The notes beneath the pieces were generated by a model. It worked only from the letters and a program-made list of their open reading frames with translations, ran no database searches and was not told where the DNA came from. A stretch of DNA of 64,000 bases. Origin: Borrelia sp. A-FGy1. Its GTDB lineage: Bacteria > Spirochaetota > Spirochaetia > Borreliales > Borreliaceae. Shown in pieces: positions 39,561-48,640 of this stretch (within the stretch, counting starts at the first letter, position 1; each line of letters opens with the position of its first letter). Location of the stretch: the NCBI RefSeq assembly GCF_014084025.1, contig NZ_CP043682.1, positions 1 through 64,000 on the forward strand. Reading direction: 5' to 3'. A program made the position numbers and the translations under genes.

Positions 39561-41072
39561 TTAATCAAAATTCTGCAAGGCAAAAAATGCATTACTAAAA
39601 TTTTCTTCAAAATTACCTTTATTTAACATAGAATCTATTATTAGCCTACTATTTGCATGATAAAGATTATCAAGAATACTATTCTCTGTAATTATATCAT
39701 TCGACTTAATAGAATAACTGCCATCTGAATTTAAGAAAAATACATAAACTTTACGATCTGCTAAAAAAGGCTTAGACCAATTGTTTTCTTTTAAGCCAAA
39801 AATGATATCATAAAAATCCTTACTATTCTTAAAAACAGACAATTCATCACCCAAAGTACTAGGATAAACACTCATATTGTAAGCAAGATTGACAATATCT
39901 TTCTTCAATGATAAATTATAATTTCTAAGAGCTTTCTGTACCCCATCAGTATTCATTTCGGCAATGACCTTATTAAGATTCTCTTCAAGAAAAGCTTCAA
40001 TAATGCTTGGTTCATAAGTTTCTACATAGTTTCTAACCACACTAATATCATGTTCTGAATTTTTATCAAAATTATAAACATTACTTAATGCTTTATAAAT
40101 TTCATATTCATTACTATTTTTAGTTTTAATAGGCTTAGAAATTTCATTAACTTTCAAAGCAAAAATTAATCTTACATCTTCTTTCCTATCAAAAGCAAGA
40201 TCAAAATCAAAATAATATTTTTTAGAAGAAGCAACTCCCTTAAAATTAACAATATCATCAGAGTAAAATTTAGCAATCTCCTCAAAAGGCGTATCATTAG
40301 ATAATTTTTCATAAGCATCATTTGCATCTCCCAAATTTTTAAAACGAATAGATACAACCTCAATGCTTTTAAATAAATTTAAAGATCTCTCAGCATAAGA
40401 AATTATCCCATCTTGTGGAAAATCTTGATAAGAAAGTGTAACATATGAAATATCTCTTCTAATCTTGCTCATCTCCTTAATAGAATTAAGAAGAACATCT
40501 GCAAATATAAAGCTACTGTTCAACAAAATCTGAATATTAGAAGACAGTAAATCCTCAACTGCTTCACTATGAATTTTAAACTTCTGGTAATCAGATACTT
40601 TTTTATATTTCTTAAAGCTAAAATTACCAGCAGAGTCTAGATATTCATAAGAATTTATTAAATGTTTATTTAACATACCCTTTGAAACATAAAAGCTATT
40701 AGATTTTGCTAAATCAAGAAAAGCAATATCTTCTATATATTTAGCAAAAGCCAAATTCCAAATAGAATACTCCATATCAGAATTATCTTTATTTTGTATT
40801 AATTTAGAATAAAGATTTGAATAATAATTAACATATCTGGCAAATTTATTTCCCTTTTCATAATAAATTGGTTGTCCCTTATAAGTGCCAAATCTTAACC
40901 CAGATAAATCATATCTATCAAACAAACCTGGAATCAAAGGTGCTATGATAAATCCAAACACAATTAATATAAGAGACAAAAGACTCAAAATACCAATCCT
41001 CTTATCATTAGAATCAAAATAATTAGTAGTTTTAGACATATCTTCTCTTATCTTCTTTATTCTCTTACTCAT
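39561..41072 (-). CDS. SurA/PpiD-like membrane-anchored folding protein
   Basis: A 503-residue protein with a cytoplasmic start, one membrane helix (about 28-48), and a large periplasmic part. The N-terminal SurA-like helical domain is followed near 240-320 by a parvulin-like segment (VVSIRFKNLGDANDAYEKLS, TPFEEIAKFYSDDIVNFKG, LIFALKVNEISKPIKTKNSN). The layout is that of PpiD. Catalytic parvulin residues are not obvious, so it may be a chaperone without isomerase activity. It heads the leftward cluster to parC. The position matches BB_0039. Confidence 0.7.
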   Translation of the reverse strand: MSKRIKKIREDMSKTTNYFDSNDKRIGILSLLSLILIVFGFIIAPLIPGLFDRYDLSGLRFGTYKGQPIYYEKGNKFARYVNYYSNLYSKLIQNKDNSDMEYSIWNLAFAKYIEDIAFLDLAKSNSFYVSKGMLNKHLINSYEYLDSAGNFSFKKYKKVSDYQKFKIHSEAVEDLLSSNIQILLNSSFIFADVLLNSIKEMSKIRRDISYVTLSYQDFPQDGIISYAERSLNLFKSIEVVSIRFKNLGDANDAYEKLSNDTPFEEIAKFYSDDIVNFKGVASSKKYYFDFDLAFDRKEDVRLIFALKVNEISKPIKTKNSNEYEIYKALSNVYNFDKNSEHDISVVRNYVETYEPSIIEAFLEENLNKVIAEMNTDGVQKALRNYNLSLKKDIVNLAYNMSVYPSTLGDELSVFKNSKDFYDIIFGLKENNWSKPFLADRKVYVFFLNSDGSYSIKSNDIITENSILDNLYHANSRLIIDSMLNKGNFEENFSNAFFALQNFD

Positions 41073-41236
41073 AAAAATAACCTTAAAAATTTAAATAGCA
41101 TAACATTTTAATTATTAAAATAACATAATTAAAACATTATTTCAATTGAAATATTTACATTAAGCACTATTTTTAATATATGTAAATAATTAATGAATTA
41201 ATGTTCTTTAACAATTCAACAATATAGCAGAAAGTT

Positions 41237-42079
41237 ATGGGAAGTAATAAGTTCACTATTGACATAAAACCAAATGAACTCAATAGGCTAACAAAGATAG
41301 TTTACAATAATTTTGGCATTAACCTTAGTGAGAAAAAAAAATTGTTGATTGAAAGTAGGCTATCTTCGACAATTAAAGCAAAGAATTTCAACAATTTTAC
41401 AGAATATATTAACTACTTAGAAAATAATGAAAGCCAAATATCCTTAATAGAATTAGTAGATAAAATATCAACAAATCATACTTATTTTTTCAGAGAACCT
41501 AATCATTTTGAATTTCTTGAAAAAAAACTTTTACCCAAAATGATTAATCAAATGTCAAAATCAGATGAAAAAGAAATTCGTATATGGTCAGCTGGATGTT
41601 CAAGTGGAGAAGAGCCTTATACAATTGCAATGATAATAAATGAACACATAAGCACTAATAAAGTCCACCTAAATATAAAAATATTGGCAACTGACATTTC
41701 AATTACTGTTTTAAAAGAAGCTAATCAAGGAATTTATTCAGGAGATCGTATAAAAAATCTGCCTAAACATTTAAAACTTAAATATTTAAATCAACTTAAA
41801 AATGAAAAATTCGAAGTTAAAGATTCACTTAAAAAAATGGTTCAATTTAAAAAATTGAATTTAATGGACGAATACTTTCCATTCAAGAAAAAATTTGATT
41901 TAATTTTCTGTAGAAATGTAATGATTTATTTTGATGAAGAAACTAGAAATCTACTTGCCGAAAAATTTAACAAATATTTAAAGGATGATTGCTATCTACT
42001 CATTGGTCACTCAGAAACAATTAGAGGAAATAAAAATTTTGAGTACATTATGCCTGCAACATACAAAAAATTACACTAG
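41237..42079 (+). CDS. cheR: chemotaxis protein methyltransferase CheR
   Basis: Methylates glutamates of chemoreceptors using SAM, setting adaptation. The 280-residue protein has the helical N-terminal domain with THTYFFREPNHFEFL, the SAM site IRIWSAGCSSGEEPYTIAM, ILATDIS, and LIFCRNVMIYFDEETR. There is a weak AGAAAG before the ATG. It is transcribed alone, convergent with the BB_0041-type gene. Borrelia carries two cheR genes; this corresponds to the one at BB_0040. Confidence 0.95.
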   Translation: MGSNKFTIDIKPNELNRLTKIVYNNFGINLSEKKKLLIESRLSSTIKAKNFNNFTEYINYLENNESQISLIELVDKISTNHTYFFREPNHFEFLEKKLLPKMINQMSKSDEKEIRIWSAGCSSGEEPYTIAMIINEHISTNKVHLNIKILATDISITVLKEANQGIYSGDRIKNLPKHLKLKYLNQLKNEKFEVKDSLKKMVQFKKLNLMDEYFPFKKKFDLIFCRNVMIYFDEETRNLLAEKFNKYLKDDCYLLIGHSETIRGNKNFEYIMPATYKKLH

Positions 42080-42090
42080 TATAAGGTACA

Positions 42091-42423
42091 TTATTTGCCT
42101 TGTATCTTTTTATTTAAATAAATAATCTCTTCAATAAGATTTTTCTCGCTCAATAAGCCCATGATACAATTTTGAATATTAAACATAGTCAATGATAAAT
42201 ATATATTTTGTACAAATTTGTCATCAATCATAAATTCAGCTTGAAAAGCGCTAACGTTAATAATTAAATTTTCAATTTCACTAAGTTCATATTCAATATT
42301 ATCAAAATTTCCTTTCTTTACCTCTTTTAAGATTTTATAAAGCCTATGTCTTACATTACTAACTTTATTTAAAAGTAACATGAACTTATCATCAATATAC
42401 CTATTTAATTCATCATTTATCAT
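42091..42423 (-). CDS. small helical protein of unknown function (BB_0041 type)
   Basis: A 110-residue acidic, helical protein (for example LLLNKVSNVRHRLYKILKEV, then YELSEIENLIINVSAFQAEF) with no membrane segment. It lies 12 bp downstream of phoU and is probably co-transcribed with it. No family is recognised. It ends 11 bp from the end of the convergent cheR. Confidence 0.7.
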   Translation of the reverse strand: MINDELNRYIDDKFMLLLNKVSNVRHRLYKILKEVKKGNFDNIEYELSEIENLIINVSAFQAEFMIDDKFVQNIYLSLTMFNIQNCIMGLLSEKNLIEEIIYLNKKIQGK

Positions 42424-42435
42424 ATAGTCTCTCTC

Positions 42436-43107
42436 TTAGGTCAAATTTACTTTTTCTCCCACCTTGACAAAGTAAAGTAACTCACCTATTGTAGCAACAT
42501 GATCTCCTACTCTTTCCAAAAAACTATTTAAAAACAATATATTCAAAAGATAATCCAAATTTTCTGGATTATTTTTCATAGCATCAATTACAACTGTTTT
42601 TTGTTTGGAAAATAATTTATCTATGACATTATCATACTTCACTATCTTAAGTATTTTAGTAAAATCTCCATCAAAGTAAGCATCAAAAATATTTGAAAGC
42701 ATATTTTTAGCTGTATCTGCCATTTCTCTTAAAGGTTTAAGATAAAGGTCAACAGAACAAAAATCTACTGCATTAGACTCTAAAAGAAGAACAACCTTTA
42801 CAATTTTAGTAGAATGATCTGCAATACGCTCAAGAGAGCTTATTATTTTAATAATTGCTAAAATTTCTCTAAGTTCAGTTGCCACAGGATGTTCAGTAGC
42901 AATGATTCTTCCACACAAATCCTCAATATCATATTGATAATCATCTATTATTTTTTCATCCTCATTAATGATTTTTTTAGCCAAATTTTTGTCTCTAGAC
43001 TCTAAAGCAATTAGAGAATTTTCTATTATTTTAAGAACACATTCTTTCATATCCCAAAGATAATCTTTTATCACTTCAAGTTGTTTAGTAAGTTTGCGTC
43101 TAATCAT
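42436..43107 (-). CDS. phoU: PhoU-domain protein
   Basis: A 223-residue all-helical protein with two PhoU repeats, including IINEDEKIIDDYQYDIEDLC, IIKIISSLERIADHSTKIVK and the second-repeat FLERVGDHVATIGELLYFV. The paired E-R-x-A/G-D-H motifs bind metal. In other bacteria PhoU damps phosphate uptake through Pst and PhoR; PhoR is not visible here, so the role is inferred. The leader has a duplicated AGGGGAA site (43111-43134). Confidence 0.9.
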   Translation of the reverse strand: MIRRKLTKQLEVIKDYLWDMKECVLKIIENSLIALESRDKNLAKKIINEDEKIIDDYQYDIEDLCGRIIATEHPVATELREILAIIKIISSLERIADHSTKIVKVVLLLESNAVDFCSVDLYLKPLREMADTAKNMLSNIFDAYFDGDFTKILKIVKYDNVIDKLFSKQKTVVIDAMKNNPENLDYLLNILFLNSFLERVGDHVATIGELLYFVKVGEKVNLT

Positions 43108-43110
43108 AAC

Positions 43111-43134
43111 AAATTCCCCTAAAAATTCCCCTAA
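43111..43134 (-). repeat. 12-bp direct repeat carrying two ribosome-binding sites before phoU
   Basis: The unit AAATTCCCCTAA occurs twice in tandem (43111-43122 and 43123-43134). Read leftward this gives two AGGGGAA Shine-Dalgarno-like sites before the phoU ATG at 43107; the nearer one is about 8 nt away. Copy number could vary by slippage and alter translation, which is speculative. Confidence 0.55.
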
Positions 43135-44144
43135 AAAAACCTTTTTAAAAATAAATATCTTAACTTAGAAATCTCATAATAATCACTAAAAGGATATTCA
43201 TCAATAACCTTCTTATAGTAATCAAGTGATTTTAAAAAATCTCTATACTTACCCTGCGTCTCATACAGTCTACCTAATAGATAATTATATCTATCCAGAA
43301 ATCTTGAATTTGCATACTTAGGGAAATACAGAGAACTAAAATTTAAAAAAAAATCATACTTACAATTCAGTAACAAAAACTCAAGAATATCAAGATAAAC
43401 ATTTTCACTAAAATCAATATTATTCTCTATTAAGAACCTAGTATCCCTTATTACATTTTCCACCCTATTTAACTTAATTCCAAGATGAATAAGATTTAAA
43501 AAAATCTTATCAAAATGTCTATCTCTTATGCTTAAGTAATTCTCATAAGAATTCAAATAATCCCCATTTTTATAATAAAGATCAGCCTTTAATAAAGTAT
43601 ACTCACTCTCATTAAAATTATATCCATTAAGTAATTTAATCGCACCTTCATAATCATTAATATAAGATAAATTTAAAGCTCTTCTAGCAATCTCCTTAAA
43701 ATTTAAGTCATCGTTAATATTTTTTAATCCAACTTTTTTATCTTCACTCAACTCCTTTTCACTTAACTTATTAACCACTTTTCTTTGAGAAATTTTTAAA
43801 ATCACATTTTTAGTAAATTCTCTAGAATCTTTCACATTTTGATAACTAAAAGTTAATACAATGTTCCCAATTTTTTTTGAAGTTTGAAAAGTAAAAGTAG
43901 CTCCATTATGGTAAGATTCCCTTAAAAGTCTAATAAAAGAATTATTTTTAGGGTTCTTAATATAAATCCAAGCTTCATCCTTAAAATAAAAACTAAATTT
44001 AGAATTAGTTTTCACTAAAAATTCTCTCTCTTCACTACTAAAATCAAGTTCATAAGTATCATACCTATTCTCAGAAGCAAGAGAAGATGATACATTTAAA
44101 ATAAAAAATAAAATATTAAAATAAACAAAATAACATTTATTCAC
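43131..44144 (-). CDS. exported protein with TPR-like C-terminal half (BB_0043 type)
   Basis: A 337-residue protein with a signal peptide (CYFVYFNILFFILNVSSSLAS, cleavage near residue 24). A beta-rich domain (YDTYELDFSSEEREFLVKTN ... IGNIVLTFSYQNVKDSREFT) comes first. TPR-like repeats from about 165 follow (YEGAIKLLNGYNFNESEYTL, DLYYKNGDYLNSYENYLSIR, SLDYYKKVIDEYPFSDYYEI). It is likely periplasmic. It overlaps the preceding gene by 4 bp. No named family is recognised. Confidence 0.7.
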   Translation of the reverse strand: MNKCYFVYFNILFFILNVSSSLASENRYDTYELDFSSEEREFLVKTNSKFSFYFKDEAWIYIKNPKNNSFIRLLRESYHNGATFTFQTSKKIGNIVLTFSYQNVKDSREFTKNVILKISQRKVVNKLSEKELSEDKKVGLKNINDDLNFKEIARRALNLSYINDYEGAIKLLNGYNFNESEYTLLKADLYYKNGDYLNSYENYLSIRDRHFDKIFLNLIHLGIKLNRVENVIRDTRFLIENNIDFSENVYLDILEFLLLNCKYDFFLNFSSLYFPKYANSRFLDRYNYLLGRLYETQGKYRDFLKSLDYYKKVIDEYPFSDYYEISKLRYLFLKRFF

Positions 44145-44530
44145 TTATATTTTTCCAAAATATTATCAATTAATACCTCATTTTGCTTTTCTAAATCAAT
44201 GTTAAATAAATTCTCTGGGTTTATCCAGAAATCCTTAAGAAGTTTATAATTAATCGGCTGCTGCTGTTTAGCTAAATTATCCTCTAGCTCAGTATTAGGC
44301 AGATGAGGCTTAGGAAAGAAAAAATCATTCATATTGAGATTGGAATTTAAATCAAAATAAAAATCTTCTACATTAATGAAATTTAATTTCTTATTTAAAT
44401 CTTCTTCTACATTTTTATGAGTATTTCTAATTATCTTAATCGAATAAAAATAGGTAATAAAAGCAACAATAATTGATAAAAATATTAAAGTTAAAAAATA
44501 TTTTTGAAAATAAAATTTTTTCTCTCTCAT
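44141..44530 (-). CDS. single-pass membrane protein of unknown function (BB_0044 type)
   Basis: A 129-residue protein with one helix near 12-30 (YFLTLIFLSIIVAFITYFYS) and an acidic extracytoplasmic tail (DFYFDLNSNLNMNDFFFPKP). It starts the operon with the BB_0043-type gene, phoU and the BB_0041-type gene, overlapping the next gene by 4 bp. No family is recognised. Confidence 0.65.
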   Translation of the reverse strand: MREKKFYFQKYFLTLIFLSIIVAFITYFYSIKIIRNTHKNVEEDLNKKLNFINVEDFYFDLNSNLNMNDFFFPKPHLPNTELEDNLAKQQQPINYKLLKDFWINPENLFNIDLEKQNEVLIDNILEKYK

Positions 44531-44604
44531 AAAATATCCTTAATTATGCATTAAATTATATATTAAATATCATACTTTCTCTATTAAGAGAATATTAATT
44601 GATT

Positions 44605-45150
44605 ATGATTTGTGGAATTGATGAAGTTGGAAGAGGATGTATTTTAGGGCCTGTTTTAAGTGCAGCAGTTATTTTTAAGGGGAAACCTGACTTTTTAAAT
44701 GAACTAAAAGATTCAAAAAAGCTTAAAAAAGAAAAAAGAAAATATCTATCTTCATTAATACTTAAAAATTCATATTACGCCTTTGCAGAAGTATCTAATG
44801 ATATTATCGACAAAATTAATATTCATTATGCGTCTCTTCTTGCTATGAAACTTGCATATGAAAAACTAAATATAGACTGTGAGTTAGTCGTTGTAGATGG
44901 GAAATTTATTCCAACAATAAAAGCTAAAAAAATCAAAGCAATAATCAAAGGAGACTCTATTATTAATGAAATAAAAGCAGCCTCAATTATCGCAAAAGTA
45001 CAAAGAGATAAATTGATGGATGAATACGATAAAATTTATCCTCTTTATTCCCTCAAAAACAACAAAGGATATCCAACACAAGAACATAAAGATGCAATAA
45101 AAAAATATGGGCTCCTAAGTCTTCACAGAAAAAGTTTTAAACTTATTTAA
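44605..45150 (+). CDS. rnhB: ribonuclease HII
   Basis: Removes ribonucleotides from DNA. The protein begins MICGIDEVGRGCILGPV, with the catalytic D and E of the DEVGRG motif. It continues with LVVVDGKF (third acid) and IIAKVQRDKLMDEY, and is 181 residues long. ATG 44605 is used because it gives the family start. TTG 44599 is two codons upstream and better spaced from AAGAG, so it is possible. The gene converges on bpuR, 8 bp from its end. Confidence 0.95.
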   Translation: MICGIDEVGRGCILGPVLSAAVIFKGKPDFLNELKDSKKLKKEKRKYLSSLILKNSYYAFAEVSNDIIDKINIHYASLLAMKLAYEKLNIDCELVVVDGKFIPTIKAKKIKAIIKGDSIINEIKAASIIAKVQRDKLMDEYDKIYPLYSLKNNKGYPTQEHKDAIKKYGLLSLHRKSFKLI

Positions 45151-45158
45151 ATAAACTT

Positions 45159-45521
45159 TTAGTAATTCCTATCTCTAAATCTTCCTGAAACGTAATGATT
45201 TTTATCATAATTAGAACTATCTCTTTTAGATCCATTATTAAGAGCTTCAAAATCATTACGTCTTGCTTCTCCTGTAGTATAATCTCTGACTTTTTTTTTC
45301 TTAATTACAGAAATTGCTTTTAATAAACTTGACTCAAATTCTTTAATATTTTCTTCATAAATAAAAACTGAATGTCTTTCAAAATCCCCACTAGCATTTC
45401 TTTTACTTTCAACAATATTTAAAAAATAATCGCCTTTCCTATTTTCTTTAACATTAAAAAAATAAGTTCTATCAGAATTCGTAAATAACTTATCAGAATA
45501 TATTTCCCCTCGCTCACCCAT
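45159..45521 (-). CDS. bpuR: PUR-domain nucleic-acid-binding protein BpuR
   Basis: A 120-residue protein with the PUR-alpha fold: [20 protein letters not shown], then [12 protein letters not shown] and [20 protein letters not shown]. The tail is basic and disordered ([20 protein letters not shown]). BpuR of B. burgdorferi binds DNA and RNA and modulates expression of other regulators, including the erp repressor system. ATG 45521 has GGAGG five bases upstream; a GTG at 45533 would lie within that site. Confidence 0.88.
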   Translation of the reverse strand: MGERGEIYSDKLFTNSDRTYFFNVKENRKGDYFLNIVESKRNASGDFERHSVFIYEENIKEFESSLLKAISVIKKKKVRDYTTGEARRNDFEALNNGSKRDSSNYDKNHYVSGRFRDRNY

Positions 45522-45645
45522 TAATTCCTCCACTCAAAAAGCATTTATATGTGATTGACTTTCATAAAAGTTAACATAATTGTACTTATTAAGAAAAAAA
45601 AATACTAGACAAACTTAATAATAAATTAAATTAATAATAAGTTAA

Positions 45646-45674
45646 TTGACATAAAATACATTTTTTTATAAAAT
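45646..45674 (+). promoter_or_regulatory. promoter of tRNA-Gly
   Basis: A perfect TTGACA at 45646-45651 and TAAAAT at 45669-45674 with a 17-bp spacer (a shifted TATAAA overlaps it). Transcription would start near 45681, 14 bp before the mature tRNA. It is the best -35 match noticed in the window. Confidence 0.75.
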
Positions 45675-45694
45675 CAGATTTGATATTTGTACAT

Positions 45695-45765
45695 GCGTCC
45701 TTCGTATAATGGTTATTACCTTAGCCTTCCAAGCTAATGATGTCGGTTCGATTCCGATAGGACGC
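45695..45765 (+). tRNA. tRNA-Gly (anticodon TCC)
   Basis: This 71-nt gene folds as a cloverleaf. The acceptor stem GCGTCCT pairs with AGGACGC. The D arm contains TATAATGGTTATTAC. The anticodon stem TTAGC/GCTAA encloses CTTCCAA with anticodon TCC. The T arm GTCGG-TTCGATT-CCGAT follows. CCA is not encoded. A T-run at 45780-45787 probably ends transcription. The 3' end faces that of tmRNA, 21 bp away. Confidence 0.97.
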
Positions 45766-45786
45766 TTGCATTGTGCTTATTTTTTT

Positions 45787-46151
45787 TGGAGATGGCGGGA
45801 TTTGAACCCGCGTCCTAAAAATGATATTACAAGCTTCTACAAGCTTAGCCAGAATTTTATTAAGTAAAGAGATGAAAACTCTAGCAAACCACCAAATTAC
45901 TTTCAAGTTTAAAAGTCCCTAAAAATGAACTTGAAACATTTTTAAGCAAGCTTCGATTCCTTTTTTCATTAAAGAGTATAAGTCAAACTTCAAAGCAAAA
46001 TTCAACAAAACTCTATACTAACTTAAGCAGCCATTACAAGATTTGAACTTGTAAAGCTATTATTTTTTGCATTTATTAAAGAAGTTTTAAGAGATTCGCT
46101 CTGCTTGCAGCTTATGCTATCTAATTTTTTAGTCAAATCCAAAACATCCCC
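45787..46151 (-). ncRNA. ssrA: transfer-messenger RNA (tmRNA)
   Basis: Rescues stalled ribosomes with SmpB and tags the unfinished protein for proteolysis. The 5' end GGGGATG (46151-46145) pairs with the 3' CATCTCC (45794-45788) to make the alanine-tRNA-like acceptor stem, with one G-U pair. The 3' T arm is GCGGGTTCAAATCCCGC. The tag reading frame, 46070 down to 46023, encodes AKNNSFTSSNLVMAA and a TAA stop. CCA is not encoded. Borrelia tags are known to be AKNN...LVMAA-like; this one differs slightly from the B. burgdorferi tag as I remember it (Ser for Asn at position 5). Confidence 0.96.
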
Positions 46152-46171
46152 CTATTCATACTTTAAGTAAA

Positions 46172-46200
46172 AGTATAATATAAATATATCAAAAAAGCAA
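46172..46200 (-). promoter_or_regulatory. probable ssrA promoter
   Basis: Read leftward, TTGCTT (46200-46195), 17 bp, then TATACT (46177-46172). Transcription would start near 46164, giving a short 5' leader that RNase P would remove at 46151. Confidence 0.5.
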
Positions 46201-46280
46201 AATAATATAAATTTGAAAAACAACATATAAAGTTTTATAATAATTATTAAATATAATAAATGAAACAATGAGGGACACTT

Positions 46281-46967
46281 TTGAGTAACGAATCTTTATG
46301 GTTTATTATGTTAATCTGTACTTATTCAATTTTAATTGCTATATACAAATTTTTTGGAAAAAAAGGATTATTTGTCTGGGTTTCGTCTTCTGTAGCTATT
46401 GCAAACATTCAAGTTTTAAAGCAAATTACAATATTTGGTTTCAACGCCACGCTTGGTAATATTATTTATGCATCGACCTATATTGCAACTGATATTTTAT
46501 CAGAATTCTATGGTCGTCATGTTTCAAAAAAAGCAGTTTATATAGGTTTCATAAGTTTTATATTTTTTGCTTTCAATACGAATATTCAACTTTACTTTTC
46601 ACAAAGCAAATATGATGTATATTTTAACAACTTAAAAAGCATTTTTTCTTCAATCCCAATTTTATTAGTCGCATCAATAATTGCATATATAATATCTCAG
46701 TTAAATGACATATATCTATATCAGCTAATTAAAAATAAATTTCCCAAATTTCTTTTCATAAGAAGTAATGGTTCAACACTGATAAGTGGACTAATAGATA
46801 CAATAGTATTTGTGAGCATTGCAACATATTTCAATATATTTCCAAAAGAAGTTTATTTTGACATAGTTCTTTCAACATATTGTATTAAAGCATTTGCTGG
46901 GATTTTAGGCACTCCTTTTATTTATACAGCAAAAATTATATCACAGAAAAAAAAAATAAAATGTTGA
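46281..46967 (+). CDS. YhhQ/QPTR-family queuosine-precursor transporter
   Basis: A 228-residue polytopic membrane protein with about six helices and the family motif ATDILSEFYGRHVSKKAVYIG (about 72-92). A second conserved part is IRSNGSTLISGLIDTIVFVSI, followed by YCIKAFAGILGTPFIY. YhhQ imports queuosine precursors such as preQ0 or preQ1. The start is TTG 46281 with GAGGG seven bases upstream. QueA is in the same window, so precursor salvage is plausible. The position matches BB_0051. Confidence 0.85.
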   Translation: MSNESLWFIMLICTYSILIAIYKFFGKKGLFVWVSSSVAIANIQVLKQITIFGFNATLGNIIYASTYIATDILSEFYGRHVSKKAVYIGFISFIFFAFNTNIQLYFSQSKYDVYFNNLKSIFSSIPILLVASIIAYIISQLNDIYLYQLIKNKFPKFLFIRSNGSTLISGLIDTIVFVSIATYFNIFPKEVYFDIVLSTYCIKAFAGILGTPFIYTAKIISQKKKIKC

Positions 46968-47017
46968 TAGTTATTAACTTAACTATTATTTAGTAATTCG
47001 ATATAATTAGTAACTAT

Positions 47018-47704
47018 ATGACAGATCTAATTCTATGGTCATCTTTATTATTATCTTTTTATCTATGTTTAACAATATTTTATTATCTATTTGGAAGGTC
47101 TGGTATTTTTTGTTTTGTAGCTATTACTACAATACTATCAAAAATCCTTATACTAAAAAAAGTAATTATATTTGAACAAAATGCAAATCTAACAACAATA
47201 ACATTTTTATCAATTCTTTTCTCACTTAATTTAATTACAGAAAAATACAATCCTAAATCTGCCTCAAAGTGCACAACACTGGGTATGCTTATAAATATTA
47301 CTTTTGTATTAATGATAAATTTTACATTAGTTTTTCAACATAACACATTTGATACTTTAAATATACATTTTAAAATATTATTTTATAACACTTCATATAC
47401 CGCTTTAACTGTTATTGGAACATATATTATATATATATGTCAGAATGTTAATATATATTTGTACACTGTATTAAAAAGAAAAAACATGAAAGTCAAGTGG
47501 ATAAAACATAACCTAACAAGATTAATTTCCTTATTGATGGTTTACACTATAAGTAAAGCTTACATATATATAACACCAAATTTATACCGTGATTATAATA
47601 TTAACTGTATTATGAAAGGTTCTTGGATTTTTATTATAATAATCATGGTAATTGACTCTCCTATTTATTATTTTCTAAATTCTATCAAAGTACAAGAAGC
47701 CTAA
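47018..47704 (+). CDS. diverged second YhhQ-like membrane protein
   Basis: Also 228 residues with about six helices, in tandem with the previous gene 50 bp upstream and sharing its layout. The signature has drifted: SLNLITEKYNPKSASKCTTLG in place of TDILSEFYGRHVSKK, and the C-terminal R-S-N-G-S-T block is replaced by KHNLTRLISLL. It is probably an old tandem copy with a changed substrate or lost activity. There is no obvious ribosome binding site before ATG 47018. The position matches BB_0052. Confidence 0.7.
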   Translation: MTDLILWSSLLLSFYLCLTIFYYLFGRSGIFCFVAITTILSKILILKKVIIFEQNANLTTITFLSILFSLNLITEKYNPKSASKCTTLGMLINITFVLMINFTLVFQHNTFDTLNIHFKILFYNTSYTALTVIGTYIIYICQNVNIYLYTVLKRKNMKVKWIKHNLTRLISLLMVYTISKAYIYITPNLYRDYNINCIMKGSWIFIIIIMVIDSPIYYFLNSIKVQEA

Positions 47705-47915
47705 ATTTTAACTTTCTTATTATTTTAACAAATCCCTAAACTGCCCTTTATTATTTATTAATAGTAAAATTCTAAAATCTTTCTAAAAGAAGCCTATATT
47801 TATTCAATCTATTTTCTTTACTTTTATCTTGATAAACTAAAAATCTGATTTAAGTAACAAACAAAGTCAAATCAAATATATTTAAAAACAAATTATTTTT
47901 TATATAATACTAAGA

Positions 47916-48587
47916 ATGAAAGTAAAAATTGAAAATTCTTGGAAAGAAATTCTACAAAGTGAATTTAACAAAACATACTTTAAAAAACTAGTAGGCTTTA
48001 TAAAAAATGAATATAAAACAAAAAATGGAAAGATATTTCCTCCTCCAAAGCTTATATTTAATGCATTTGACTCTTTGCCTTTTAAAAATATAAAAGTTGT
48101 TATACTTGGGCAAGATCCATATCATGGGAAAGGACAAGCTAATGGACTAGCCTTTTCTGTCAATTCAGATATAAAAATACCCCCTTCACTACAAAATATT
48201 TTCAAAGAAATAGAAAATAATTTAAAAATAAAAACTATTGAAAACGGAGATCTAAAAAGATGGGCAATACAAGGTGTTTTTTTATTAAATTCAATACTAA
48301 CAGTAGAGGAAGGAATTCCATCTTCTCACAAAAATATCGGATGGGAAACATTTACAAATGAAGTAATAAGAACTATTTCAAAAAATTTAAACAATGTCGT
48401 ATTTATGCTATGGGGAAACTTTGCAAGAGACAAAAAACACTTAATTGACATATCAAAACATTTAATTCTTGAGACAAGCCACCCTTCACCTTACTCTGCA
48501 AGCAATGGTTTCTTAGGCTCAAATCATTTTAGTCAAACTTTAGAATATCTTAAAAAATACAACAAAACTTTAATAGACTTCAAATAA
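47916..48587 (+). CDS. ung: uracil-DNA glycosylase
   Basis: Removes uracil from DNA. The 223-residue protein has the catalytic motif [18 protein letters not shown] (D67, H70) and HPSPYSA with H189. The length is typical of family 1 UDG. It is transcribed alone; the 210 bp before it show no other feature. It converges on secG. Confidence 0.97.
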   Translation: MKVKIENSWKEILQSEFNKTYFKKLVGFIKNEYKTKNGKIFPPPKLIFNAFDSLPFKNIKVVILGQDPYHGKGQANGLAFSVNSDIKIPPSLQNIFKEIENNLKIKTIENGDLKRWAIQGVFLLNSILTVEEGIPSSHKNIGWETFTNEVIRTISKNLNNVVFMLWGNFARDKKHLIDISKHLILETSHPSPYSASNGFLGSNHFSQTLEYLKKYNKTLIDFK

Positions 48588-48640
48588 AACTCCCTAGCTT
48601 TTAAGAGAATAAATAAAACATCGACTTGACTTATAGATAA

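Noticed and set aside
45721..45906. A 61-codon leftward frame over the tRNA and tmRNA
   Set aside because: It is covered by tRNA-Gly and the 3' half of tmRNA, whose structures explain the sequence.
46023..46070. The 15-codon tmRNA tag frame as a separate gene
   Set aside because: It is the internal coding part of ssrA and is described there.
47705..47915. The gap between the second YhhQ gene and ung as a possible gene or RNA
   Set aside because: It is AT-rich with no protein-like frame on either strand and no stable hairpin.
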